From NCBI GenBank assembly GCA_965220055.1, contig CBDCPE010000002.1:248001-312000 (forward strand): 64,000 nt of DNA, written 5' to 3'. The notes beneath the pieces were generated by a model, which was not told where the DNA came from, made no database searches, and saw only the letters and a list, made by a program, of their open reading frames with translations. This document shows positions 1-7,933 of the stretch, piece after piece. Every line of letters begins with the position of its first letter. The first letter of the stretch is position 1. Made by a program: the position numbers and the translations under genes. Source of the DNA: Bin87 sp965220055 (GTDB lineage Bacteria > Chloroflexota > Dehalococcoidia > Lucifugimonadales > UBA3495).

Positions 1-36
1 ACGTAATGGATGTTGCGCGAACCAACGCGAGTACGG
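1..36 (+). repeat. short dispersed repeat, copy 1
   Basis: The first 34 bases share a run containing TAATGGATGTTG and a GCGAACCA-like segment with 10910-10943 and 36511-36545. All copies lie in non-coding DNA beside mobile-element debris. The role is unknown; it may be the end of an unrecognised element. Confidence 0.5.
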
Positions 37-299
37 ACCCAGAAGCGCAGGAGCGCTCTCTTGCATATGCACGCTGCCACGACACGCCTCTATCAGTGGA
101 TTGGGGCTTAGGATGCGTGGGACGCTCTCATCTACTGGCTTTCATCATCCGTCTTCGTGAGAATGTCGTGGGTTCAAATTGAGGCGGATGGCGATTTCAT
201 CAAGGGGACTGGCGACCGCTCGGAAAAGGCAAACGGGGCTGCTCGCCCGTTACATTTTCTCTCCCCCTCGCAGCCACTTGATTGTGCTCGGCGATTGTG

Positions 300-617
300 T
301 CAGTAGTGGCAGATGTCGCCGGCCTCCTCCGGCAGCGTGTCGAGTTGATGCTGAGCTGGGAATGGTCCCACCCTGGCGTTTCTCTCTCGGCCGGTGGTCC
401 TCGCCGCGGATGTTGAGCACGTGGCTGTGGTGCTGCAGCCGGTCGAGCTCGGCCAACGTGATCATGTCCTCGCCCAGCAGTTCGCACCACTCCCCGAAGC
501 TCTTGTTGGAGGTGAGGATGGTGCTGTCGCGCTCGTAGCAGGCCGAGTCCAGGGTGAAGAAGGCGGTGGCCGAATTCGTCCACGACCAGGGCCTTGGGCG
601 CGAGGCACACCTTCTGC
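300..617 (-). pseudogene. istB: IstB-like ATPase remnant (IS21 family), copy 1
   Basis: Minus-strand reading gives the C-terminal part of an IS21 helper ATPase: a Walker B-like VVDEFGH, then YERDSTILTSNKSFGEW, LAELDRLQHHSHVLNIRGE and a final REKRQG. The first part is in a different frame from the rest, so there is a frameshift or small deletion near position 555. The Walker A half and the IstA transposase are absent. It is a dead fragment, duplicated at 27300-27612. Confidence 0.85.
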
Positions 618-627
618 GGCGGCTACA

Positions 628-1842
628 ATGGCGGGCATGTCGCCGTTCATCCGGCATCCCGACGTCAAGCTGGGCCTTCTTCTGGTGGTGGCTGCCCTGC
701 TCCTGGATATGGGCTCCTCAGACATTCTCCGGGCCGTATACGTTTCCGACCTTCTCCGCCTCCGGGCGATGCAGTTCGGTTTTCTCGGCATCGCGGCTGG
801 GCTGGGAGGACTGTTCGTGGTGTTGGCAGCCGTCTGGGTGGACCGCCGCCCTCCTCATGGAATGATGGCGGCCGGCGCCGGCATCCTCGCCCTGGGGCTC
901 GTCCTGGCAACTCTCTCCGGAAGCTTCGGGCCGGCCGTCGCCGGTTTGTTCCTGGTCGGAGCCGGTGGGTCCGCCTTCGCCTCCCTGATCTTCTACGCGA
1001 TTGTCGTGAAGGGCTACGTCCGCTTCAGGGGAACGCTCATCGGCGCCCTCGGCCTGGTGTTCGGGGCTGATCTGGGAGCCGGAGCAATCCGCAACTGGGA
1101 TTTTGGCATCCCCATCGGGTGGTTCGCGCTCGTGCTGGCCCTGACCGGCGGGATATTCCTCTACATATTTCTCCCCCGGTGGTTCAGAGGCAACTATCAG
1201 CCAGGCCCGACGCTCCGGGAGGCCATCGCAGTCCCGGGCGTCAAGGCCCGCTTCGCCTCGGCCGGTGCCGTCTACCTGGTGGCGGCCACGATCATTGCCG
1301 CGGGTTCGACCCATCTCAGGTGGGTTAGGGCGGCGGCCGCAGCGGCGGTTGGCGCCGACCACGATGCCTGGTACCAAGCCCTGGCCCTGGCTGGAGGAAT
1401 CGGCGCCCTGGTTTGGGGCGCAGCAGCCGATTTCTTTTCGGTACGCTGGCTGCTCATCGCTCTGACGGTGCTCTCTCTGCCGGCAGCGGCATGGGTCTGG
1501 CTGTCTGATGACCCGGGCGAGGGCGCGCTTCTCTTGTCGTTGGTCCGGGGCGGCCTGATCAGCCTCCCCTGGGTGCTGGTGGCGGATCTTCTGCCCCAGC
1601 GGCATTTCGCGAAGCTCGCTCTGGCCATAACCCTGCTGGGTATATTGGGCGGATCCTTGGGCTCACTCTACCAAGGTGCGGCAATGGTTGTTTGGGGAGC
1701 GGGATCGCTCATCTGGATCGCCATCATTGAAAGCATTTTGCTGGCGGCGGTGGTCTCTTTCCGGCCGACTGATCGTGGAATTGGCAGTTGGGCATGGTGG
1801 TGGAACCAGCGAGCACAGTGCGAAGATCGGAGGGTACGGTGA
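628..1842 (+). CDS. MFS-like 12-TM transporter, copy 1
   Basis: A 404-residue integral membrane protein beginning MAGMSPFIRHPDVK, rich in Gly/Ala/Leu helices, with a short basic loop (VDRRPPH) after the second or third helix as in major-facilitator carriers and a cytoplasmic charged link midway (PRWFRGNYQPGPTLREA). I see no substrate motif. An open frame runs further upstream, but that part is antisense to the istB remnant, so ATG 628 (or 637) is the likely start. A diverged paralogue lies at 27621-28832. It is followed by a small membrane protein gene in the same direction. Substrate unknown. Confidence 0.75.
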   Translation: MAGMSPFIRHPDVKLGLLLVVAALLLDMGSSDILRAVYVSDLLRLRAMQFGFLGIAAGLGGLFVVLAAVWVDRRPPHGMMAAGAGILALGLVLATLSGSFGPAVAGLFLVGAGGSAFASLIFYAIVVKGYVRFRGTLIGALGLVFGADLGAGAIRNWDFGIPIGWFALVLALTGGIFLYIFLPRWFRGNYQPGPTLREAIAVPGVKARFASAGAVYLVAATIIAAGSTHLRWVRAAAAAAVGADHDAWYQALALAGGIGALVWGAAADFFSVRWLLIALTVLSLPAAAWVWLSDDPGEGALLLSLVRGGLISLPWVLVADLLPQRHFAKLALAITLLGILGGSLGSLYQGAAMVVWGAGSLIWIAIIESILLAAVVSFRPTDRGIGSWAWWWNQRAQCEDRRVR

Positions 1843-2025
1843 AACGGTCGAGAGCAAGAACGGTTTCCGGTTGTACGGGCGATAGGCACCACCGGCTGCC
1901 AAATCCGACCTTGTGTCGGCAGCGCACGGTATCCCGGGTGGGAGTACCAACACGATGCGTCTTTCGCGGATCAACGTCCTTGGCCCGCTCGGTGGTCTTC
2001 CTGAGGCAATGGACGGGCTACGGCG

Positions 2026-2457
2026 ATGATGTTCACTATATGCCCGGTCGATGAGATCAAGCTATTGGCTTTTTTCTCCTTTTTCGCCATCGCGCTACTC
2101 ACCGGTCCGGCGACCGGATTGGCCGTGAGTTGGTCACGCGGCTGGGTTCAGAAACTGAGAGGGGTGGCAGTTGGCTCCGCCGTGGGAGCGTTGGCGGTGG
2201 TGGCGCTGGCCAATATGGTTGACACCGGGGGCGTGGTTCCGGTGCCCGGTGAACCCAACCGGTATACATTCACCTGCGGGCTGGACCTGTCCGGGAACGT
2301 CACCCTGGGTTGGACGATGCTGTACGCGGTGCAGGTGGCGGCGATCATTCTGACTACGAAATTCGCCACTACCTCCTCGTTGTCCTTCAGCGCAATGGCC
2401 ATGCAGTTCGCGATGCGGTTTACACGGAACCTGCGCCGGCGGGACGGTCCGGAATGA
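2026..2457 (+). CDS. small membrane protein of unknown function, copy 1
   Basis: This 143-residue protein has three hydrophobic segments (about residues 10-32, 47-65 and 90-110), a polar loop with VPVPGEPNRY between the second and third, and a basic tail (LRRRDGPE). I do not recognise the family. The stop codon overlaps the ATG of a serpin remnant (ATGA), the same coupling seen in the paralogous pair at 29027-30843, which suggests that the two proteins were made together. In this copy the serpin partner has been lost. Confidence 0.65.
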   Translation: MMFTICPVDEIKLLAFFSFFAIALLTGPATGLAVSWSRGWVQKLRGVAVGSAVGALAVVALANMVDTGGVVPVPGEPNRYTFTCGLDLSGNVTLGWTMLYAVQVAAIILTTKFATTSSLSFSAMAMQFAMRFTRNLRRRDGPE

Positions 2458-2479
2458 AGCTCCGGATCTGGCCAGTAGT
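2454..2479 (+). pseudogene. serpin 5' end cut off by a Tn3-family terminal repeat
   Basis: ATGAAGCTCCGGATCTGG here equals the first six codons of the intact serpin gene at 29458. Similarity continues weakly for about nine more bases and stops where a Tn3-type inverted repeat begins (2480). Nothing of the remaining serpin is found nearby. Confidence 0.75.
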
Positions 2480-2517
2480 CGGGTCGATTCCGGTAGGGGG
2501 CAGGATCGTACGCCAAG
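2480..2517 (+). repeat. 38-bp Tn3-family terminal inverted repeat (solo)
   Basis: This 38-bp sequence runs from CGGGTCGATTCCGG to CGTACGCCAAG and matches the ends of the Tn3-like element at 3432-5012 and the one at 50219-50256. Its length and the outer G-rich and inner TAAG-like ends fit the Tn3 family. Confidence 0.85.
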
Positions 2518-2560
2518 GGGGATGTCGCCGGTTGAGTGTGCGATAGACGGTTGGTCTTGA
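2518..2560 (-). pseudogene. tnpR: resolvase C-terminal fragment
   Basis: Read on the minus strand this stretch encodes the end of the helix-turn-helix of the serine recombinase also found at 3470-3978 and 49640-50222 (SRPTVYRTLN region). Only about 15 codons remain before the similarity ends. The order of terminal repeat then tnpR end is the same as in the other Tn3 copies. Confidence 0.6.
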
Positions 2561-2665
2561 GGCTGAGGCCAGGGTTCAGGCAGCAGCCGGACACGGCTCT
2601 AGAGGCGGCCCTTCGACAGGTAAGGGGCGCTGCGGTTGGGCTGGACCGAGCGGCTCCGGATAGTG

Positions 2666-3196
2666 TCATCGTTGACGCTTGCTGTGCTTCTCGGCGCGGT
2701 CCGGGCAGCGTGTCTTGCCGGGTACGGCGAGGTTTTTGCAGTCCCGGCAGATGCCGAGTTCCTTGCGGCGTTGGCGTAGGGCAGCGCGGTTGGCTCGATC
2801 CCATTCCTGGCGCTGTTCCGGCGTGAGCTTGATGCCCTTGGTCTTGGGGAGTGCCAGACGCTTCGGCTCCGGGACCGGTTCGGCTTCAGCCGGCCGGCTG
2901 GTCGACGGCGTGCGCCGTTTTTTGGACTCCGAAGGTTTCGCCGAGCCGTACAGCTGGTGCGTGACGACCGTGAAGTCGAACTCGTACTCGAAGGTACTGC
3001 CTACCGCCCACGTGTGGGGTGGGAACCGCACCGCGCGTCTCAGGGCCAGGCGCGATGCGGTTGCCCAGGAGGTCAACGTTGCCATGGAGGTCAACGTTGC
3101 CCAGGAGATCAACGTTGCCCAGGAGATCAACGTTGCCACGGACATAGGCCCCAGCACGATGCCCCTACCCCTGATGCCTGAGGTGTAATGGGGCAA
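2666..3196 (-). CDS. hypothetical protein with C-terminal cysteine pairs
   Basis: Up to 176 residues. The C-terminal half looks genuine: a basic, proline-rich linker (PKRLALPKTKGIKLTPEQRQ), a charged helix (WDRANRAALRQRRKEL) and a zinc-ribbon-like CRDCKNLAVPGKTRCPDRAEKH. The N-terminal 45 residues are coded by an 18-bp tandem repeat (3066-3137) and may not be part of the original gene, so the true start is uncertain. It sits between two Tn3-family fragments. I do not recognise a family; nucleic-acid binding is only a guess from the basic, cysteine-rich tail. Confidence 0.45.
   Translation of the reverse strand: MPHYTSGIRGRGIVLGPMSVATLISWATLISWATLTSMATLTSWATASRLALRRAVRFPPHTWAVGSTFEYEFDFTVVTHQLYGSAKPSESKKRRTPSTSRPAEAEPVPEPKRLALPKTKGIKLTPEQRQEWDRANRAALRQRRKELGICRDCKNLAVPGKTRCPDRAEKHSKRQR
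3066..3137. repeat. 18-bp tandem repeat, four units
   Basis: Four consecutive 18-bp units of the form (C/A)(A/T)GGAG(G/A)TCAACGTTGCC. The length is a multiple of three and keeps both strands open: EVNVAQ-type repeats on plus, TLISWA-type repeats on minus. Confidence 0.9.
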
Positions 3197-3321
3197 GGGA
3201 AGGGTGAAAAGTGAGCGAGAGGGAGCGAGAGAGAACGCAAATACGGACGATGTGTCTATATTAGCGCGTTATTAAACTTCAGCTCAGATTCGATATAGAG
3301 TATGGGGAACGGAGGGGGGAA

Positions 3322-3468
3322 ATGGCCTTTGCGATCCAAATGCGACCCGACGTGACGTTGGAGACGGCCCGTGAGGACTCGCGGGACTGCTGGACCAAGC
3401 GGGCCCGCAGCGCCGTCGCCAACGAGATGTGCGGGTCGATTGCGGTAGGGGGCAGGATCGTACGCTAA
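3322..3468 (+). pseudogene. possible gene start truncated by the Tn3 element
   Basis: ATG at 3322 follows a strong ribosome-binding-like GGAGGGGGG. The first 36 codons (MAFAIQMRPDVTLETARE...) have ordinary composition, then the frame enters the Tn3 terminal repeat at 3432 and stops. I do not recognise the protein. It may be the 5' end of a gene interrupted by the transposon, since no continuation is seen after the right end at 5012. Confidence 0.3.
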
Positions 3469-3469
3469 G

Positions 3470-3978
3470 GGGAATGGGGTCGGTTGAGTGTGCGATAGAC
3501 GGTTGGTCTTGAGACGGAGCAGGGTTCGGCGAGATCGCGGATGGAATACTCGCCGGTGGCATGCATGCGGCAGAGTTCCCGCTGCTGTCGGACAGTTTGG
3601 GCGGCTTGCCGCGCATTTCCCCCGGGCGCGGGCGATGGCCATGCCCTCGCGGGTGCGCATGCGGATGAGATCGGCTTCGAACTCGGCGAAGGTGGCGAGG
3701 ATATGGAAGAACAGCTTTCCCATGGGATCGCCCGGGTCGTAGAGGGCCTGGTCGAGGCCGGGTCGGGTGCGGGTGGTGCCGGTGAGGCCGTGATCGGTGT
3801 AGATGCGATCCTCGACGATGCCGAGCTCCAGGAGCGCCTGGCGCTGGGCGGCCGGACCCTGCCGGTCGGTGGAACAGCGCGCGTATCCGATGAGCGTTGC
3901 CGTCATGTGAGCGTTGCCGTCATGGGGGGAAGTGTACGAATAGGGTCCCGCTTCCGCAATTGTTTCGGTACCATTCAT
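3470..3978 (-). pseudogene. tnpR: serine recombinase (resolvase/invertase) remnant
   Basis: The N-terminal catalytic motif is present (LIGYARCSTDRQ with the nucleophilic Ser), followed by DHGLTGTTRTRPGL and the E-helix LFFHILATFAEFEADLIRMRTREGM. Compared with the copy at 49640 it has lost about 27 codons (the segment LARSVPDARAIADRLRERGV is missing), and a 1-nt deletion after ARGK throws the helix-turn-helix out of frame. A perfect 17-bp tandem duplication sits at 3891-3924 near the start codon. It cannot encode an intact recombinase. Confidence 0.85.
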
Positions 3979-4113
3979 ATGAGACGCTCTTGTGAGACGC
4001 TCCTGGCTCCGGTTTGGCGGGGGTCGGGGCGACAGAGAGCGCCGTCCGCTGGACGATCCCCTTACGGACAGCGCCGCGCCTGCCGGGATGAATGGATAAC
4101 GGAGAGGTGGAAC

Positions 4114-4971
4114 ATGCCGAGACGAAGCATCTGGAGCGCGCGCCAGCGCGCGGCCCGGTTTGACCTGCCCACGGACTCGACCTGCCCACGGACGAAGCCG
4201 CCCTGCTGCGCCATTACACGCGGTCCGACGACGACATTGAGCAGATCCGGGTGCGGCGCATCCCCGAGCAATACGCCGACTCCGGTGGTTTCACCGACCA
4301 TGTCTTTGCCGTCACATCCCGGCTCGGCTATCGGTGCTCGGCTATCGGTTCATCCCGCGCATCCGGGACCTGCCGTCGAAATGGCTGCATGTCTCCGAGC
4401 CCAGACGCGTTCCGAAACCCCTGATCGGATTGACCGGCAACAAAATCCGGCAGGACGTGATCGTGCGGAACTGGCCGGACATCCTGCGGGTTGCTGCCAC
4501 CCTGGCCAGTGGCGCCCTTCCGCCGAGCCAGCTGCTGCGCAAGTTCGCGGCCTATCCGCGCCAGCACGAGCTGGCCGTCACTCTCCGCGAAATCGGACGG
4601 GTCGAACGAACGCTCTTCATCCGAACGCTCTTCATCGTCGACTGGCTGCTCGACGCCGATATGCAGCGCCGGGCCAACACCGGCCTGAATAAGGGCGAGG
4701 CTCATCACGCGCTCAAGAACGCGCTCCGGATCGGACGCCAGGGCGAAATCCGCGACCGCTCGAGCGAGGGCCAGCGCTACCGCATGGCCGGGCCTCAACC
4801 TGCTGGCCGCCATCGTCATTTACTGGAATACCGCCCATCTCGGCGCAGCGGTCAGACAGCGGAAACACGCCGGCCTGATGGTCGAGCCCGAGCTCCTGGC
4901 CCACATCTCACCCCTTGGCTGGGCCCACATCCTGCTCACCGGCGAGTACCGGTGGCCAAAGCGCCGATAGC
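4114..4971 (+). pseudogene. tnpA: Tn3-family transposase remnant
   Basis: The N-terminus MPRRSIWSARQR and AALLRHYTRSDDDI match the start of Tn3 TnpA, and the end (GLNKGEAHHALKNALRIGR, EIRDRS, YRMAGLNLLAAIVIYWNT, ELLAHISPLGWAHILLTGEY) matches its C-terminus. About 700 central residues, including most of the DDE core, are missing. Short perfect tandem duplications of 17 bp (4162-4193, partial), 14 bp (4322-4349) and 15 bp (4608-4637) disturb the frame. It is inactive and lies between the terminal repeats at 3432 and 5012. Confidence 0.9.
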
Positions 4972-5012
4972 GGCCTTAGCGTACGATTCTGCCCCTTACC
5001 GGAGTCGACCCC

Positions 5013-5708
5013 AAGAAGCGACTGCTCAAGGCAGACCCGGTGCGACGGGAAGCCTTCGTGGCGGAGTATGCCGTCCTGAGGGCGGAAGCGCGCCGGACTG
5101 GGGCCAAGATGTTCTTTGCCGACGAGGCCCACTTTCAGGCGGATGCTGACCTACGGGGCAAGTGGACACTGTAGGGGAAACCGGCGTTGGTGGTCTCCAC
5201 CAGCCCGCGCCGGGGCGAGAAGGCCAGCTACTACTCGGCGGTGTGCCTGGAAACCGGCGAGGTGGAGGTGATGGAACTGGAGGGCAACAGCAACTCCGCT
5301 ACCTCAGCCGCCTTGCTGCGACAACTGCGGGCGCGACATGCCGAACCACTGACCGTGATCTGGGACAATTCACCAGCCCATCGCGGCGACGCGCTGCGGG
5401 CTTACTTGGCCACGCCCGACTTGAACCTGCGCTTGGCGAACCTGCCCAGTTACCGCCCAGACTTCAACGCTGACGAGGCCATCTGGGGGTGGGCACGTCA
5501 GGAGGCGACCACCAACCTGTGCCTGACCACCCGTGCCGCGGTGCAGGAGAAGGTGGGCGACTTTTTCACCAACTTGACTAGCCGACGGGACGAAGTCAAA
5601 CGGCGCTGCCGGACCGTACTGCAAGCACGAGCGGAAGAGATGATTGGCTGGGTCCCAGCCGATTTTACCGGCCCTGCAAATGTAGATTTCACCTTGGCTT
5701 CGGTTTAG
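5013..5708 (+). pseudogene. IS630-family transposase, C-terminal half
   Basis: The reading frame gives the DDE half of an IS630 transposase: FADEAHFQADADLRGKWTL, then an in-frame TAG at about 5172, then ALVVSTSPRRGEKASYYSAV, VIWDNSPAHRGDALRAYL and LPSYRPDFNADEAIWGW (D, D and E residues visible). The N-terminal helix-turn-helix half is absent here; a matching half is at 13126-13530. The sequence ends with TTTCACCTTGGCTTCGGTTT, the inverted complement of the end of that other fragment. The Tn3 right end abuts it at 5012. Confidence 0.85.
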
Positions 5709-5923
5709 CTCTCCGCTGCCGCCATATCTACGACTTCCGTGCCGCCGCCTCGGGTGCGGAGGCGCTGCCAGTAGTCGCGACCGCGATCAACAGCCTGGTT
5801 GGCGGTGGTCTGCAACAACTCCTGCGCCTCCCGGCCGCTGCGGGGAGCCAGCAACATCCCCAGCCCGACGCCGACGCCGATGCCGGCGGCCAGCACCATC
5901 AGATCACGTTGCGTTCGGTTCAT
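5705..5923 (-). CDS. YtxH-domain small membrane protein
   Basis: A 72-residue protein, MNRTQRDLMVLAAGIGVGVGLGMLLAPRSGRE..., has a glycine-rich N-terminal membrane segment (about residues 9-27), the LLAPRSGRE motif typical of YtxH-like proteins and an amphipathic tail. ATG 5923 is preceded by AGGAGG at good spacing, which decides the start over an upstream in-frame ATG. Members are small, membrane-anchored and often stress-associated; no biochemical role is known. Its stop overlaps the end of the IS630 remnant on the other strand by 4 bp. Confidence 0.8.
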   Translation of the reverse strand: MNRTQRDLMVLAAGIGVGVGLGMLLAPRSGREAQELLQTTANQAVDRGRDYWQRLRTRGGGTEVVDMAAAES

Positions 5924-6183
5924 ATGGTACCTCCTGTAATTGTTGCTCCATGATTTGTTGTGCAACGAGCGCCCAATTGTACCCGACTATTCTCGTGGGC
6001 AACGCCGCCGCAACGCTCATCCGTCGTCCTGTGGGAAGATGGGACTCCGCAGCTCCTAGCGGTTGGAGGCGGCACATCGCAGCCTGGTGCTGCGGCCATT
6101 CGGTGCAACGCGGGGCGGCTGCGGCGATTTGTGGAAGGCGCTGGAAACGAATCGCTGTGGGCTGCCCTCCGATCGTATTTCGC

Positions 6184-6897
6184 TCATTCGGGGTGGGTTT
6201 CAAAGCGGCCGATGAACTCGCCCTCCCGCGCCTCGCGAGGCAGGCGCGCGAGGGTCATGTTGTCCGGCAGAATGATCCCGCCGGACAACATCAGCTTGAC
6301 AGCGTCCTCTACGGTGATGTCGGTCTCCAGAAGGTCGTCTTCATTGACGAAGGCCATGTTCCCCAACGTCGGGTTGGGCGCGGTGGGTATGTACACGATG
6401 GCCAACGAATGGTCGCCGCTCCGCGAATAAGCACGGCCGGTCACGAATCCCATGGCCGCCATTCCTTCTCGGGGCCACTCCAGGAACACCACGCGGCTGA
6501 AATGAAAGTCGGAGGCCATCAACGTGGTCACCTGCTCAGTGGCTCCGAATATGGTCTTGATAACGGGGATATGACGGAGCACCGCGCTTTTCCACCCCAT
6601 GATACGTCGCCCGACTGCGGTGGAAATCAGCAGCCCAACCAGATAGAAAATGACGATGATGGCGATCAGGCCGATACCGGGGAAATCCCAGGGACGGCCG
6701 GAGATGTAGGGCAGGGGCCGCACCAAGCTATCGACGTGGCCGACGCTGAACGCGATCAGGAAGACCGTGACCAGCAGTGGCACCAATTGCATGAGCCCCG
6801 CCAGCGTTTTGCTCTGGAGGTGTCCCTCAATGCGTCCCGCCAGGTTTGGGGTTGACCGTCGTGGTCGTGCGGCCGTGTCGTCTTTCTCGGTGTTCAC
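6184..6897 (-). CDS. DUF502 family membrane protein
   Basis: This 237-residue protein has the DUF502 layout: a polar N-terminus, a first transmembrane segment (GLMQLVPLLVTVFLIAFSVG), a second (FPGIGLIAIIVIFYLVGLLI), the GRRIMGWKSAVLRHIPVIKTIFGATEQV block and a soluble half with VFLEWPREGMAAMGFVTG, YIPTAPNPTLG and MLSGGIILPDNM. Length and motif order are normal for the family, so the gene looks intact. The family is widespread in bacteria and plants (LIKE-COV homologues) and is membrane-located, with no defined reaction. Confidence 0.9.
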   Translation of the reverse strand: MNTEKDDTAARPRRSTPNLAGRIEGHLQSKTLAGLMQLVPLLVTVFLIAFSVGHVDSLVRPLPYISGRPWDFPGIGLIAIIVIFYLVGLLISTAVGRRIMGWKSAVLRHIPVIKTIFGATEQVTTLMASDFHFSRVVFLEWPREGMAAMGFVTGRAYSRSGDHSLAIVYIPTAPNPTLGNMAFVNEDDLLETDITVEDAVKLMLSGGIILPDNMTLARLPREAREGEFIGRFETHPE

Positions 6898-7135
6898 AAC
6901 ATGCTCCCGTGACCCGCGGGGGTTCCGTTTGCCGAGGTCAAGTGTTATTGAAAAGGCCGAGCCTTTTCAATAACAGCGCCATGAAGCCGCCGCTCTCCAG
7001 GCTGAACATGGCGCTGGCCAATACCACGTCCCAACGCATCAGCCCCAGGCTGCCTTGCGTGTCCTGCTGGGTCAGGGTGGGGCTTGGTTGCAACCAGCGC
7101 AACATCGTAGGTTGCTAGCCTATCAGGCTCAAGTA

Positions 7136-7933
7136 TGTTCACACTAGCGCGGTGCATCGAGAATGAGTGCGAATGAGATGAACCCGAGGAAGAGCACGTC
7201 GCGCCTCTCAAAGCGGGGGAAGATGCGGCGAAATCCCTTCAATCGGCGGAACAGCCTCTCGATCTCATTCCGCCTCTCATACATCTCACGGTCATACTCC
7301 CAGGGGTGTACACGGGTGCTCAGGGGAGGAACCGCCGGCATGAACCCCAAGGCGCCCAGTTGGCGGGTCTCATTGCCCTGGTAGGCGCGGTTCATCAACA
7401 GGAACGATCCCGGGCATTGCGGGCCAAGACGGATCAGCAGCTTATGCCCCTCCGGCGCGTCGTGGGCCTGGCCGGGGGAGAGCGAGAGCGTTATGGCGGT
7501 TCGAGCATCCGCGGCAACCATACGAATCTTGGCGGTCCAGCCGCCCCGGGACTTGCCGATGGACTGAGGTCCGTTTTTAGCGCACCCGTGCCGTCGGGGT
7601 GGACCTTGACGATGGTGCTGTCCATCGACATCGCTTCCAGTTTGATGCGCACGATCTGTTCCCGCTGGAGGTGCTCAAACACCCGGTCGAGCACCCCATT
7701 CTTCGACCAGCGGTTCATCCGTGTGCAGACGGTATGCCAGTTGCCGAAGCGGGGCGGCAACGCTTGCCACTTGCAGCCCCGCTCGGCGACGTACAGGATC
7801 GCGTTGAGGACTTGCAAGTTCGACAGATTGACGTTGCCGCGCTGAGCGGGTGGGACCGGCGCAATGCGTTCGTACTGAGCTTCTGTAATCTCCGTGCGGG
7901 GACGATAGCATTTCAGCGCCGCTAGTGTGAACA
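7136..7933. mobile_element. IS5-family insertion sequence (about 0.8 kb)
   Basis: The ends are near-perfect inverted repeats, TGTTCACACTAGCGC at 7136-7150 and its complement with one extra base at 7918-7933, enclosing a split IS5-type transposase on the minus strand. No clear target duplication is seen. It has inserted into the 3' part of a nuclease-like gene reading leftward from 8455. Confidence 0.85.
7144..7901 (-). CDS. IS5-family transposase, two overlapping frames
   Basis: The first frame carries the N-terminal part (ITEAQYERIAPVPPAQRGN, then YVAERGCKWQALPPRFGNWHTVCTRMNRW and the first Asp in EAMSMDSTIVKVH). The second carries SIGKSRGGWTAKIRMVAADA, LLMNRAYQGNETR and the terminal YERRNEIERLFRRLKGFRRI with the catalytic Glu. 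The switch lies near CTAAAAACGG at about 7560 and needs a -1 shift, as often used by IS5 members to make a fused transposase. No ATG precedes the N-terminal motif in frame, so a non-ATG start is needed. Confidence 0.8.

Larger units (their letters stand above)
259..2479 (+). repeat. 2.2-kb duplicated block, copy 1
   Basis: This segment is a diverged duplicate of about 27252-29483. Both copies carry, in the same order, an istB remnant on the minus strand, an MFS-like gene, a 143/144-residue membrane-protein gene and the start of a serpin gene. Similarity begins abruptly at CTCTCCCCCTCGCAG. In copy 1 it ends at a Tn3-family terminal repeat at 2480; copy 2 continues into a full serpin. Confidence 0.9.
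3432..5012. mobile_element. degenerate Tn3-family transposon
   Basis: Two inverted 38-bp ends, 3432-3469 and 4975-5012, match at 33 of 38 positions; the right end has the full GGGGTCGACTCC...CGTACGCTAAG form. Between them lie a divergent pair: a serine resolvase remnant (minus) and a DDE transposase remnant (plus), the classical tnpR/tnpA arrangement, with the putative res region at about 3980-4113. At 1.58 kb it is far shorter than an intact Tn3 (over 4 kb), because tnpA has lost most of its middle. The five bases flanking each end (ATGTG, AAGAA) do not match, so no target duplication is visible. Confidence 0.88.

Noticed and set aside
3066..3137. CRISPR-like array
   Set aside because: Units are contiguous 18-mers without spacers; this is a minisatellite.
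5904..6203. 99-residue minus-strand ORF before the YtxH gene
   Set aside because: No domain features, overlaps the YtxH ribosome-binding region and likely only leader DNA.
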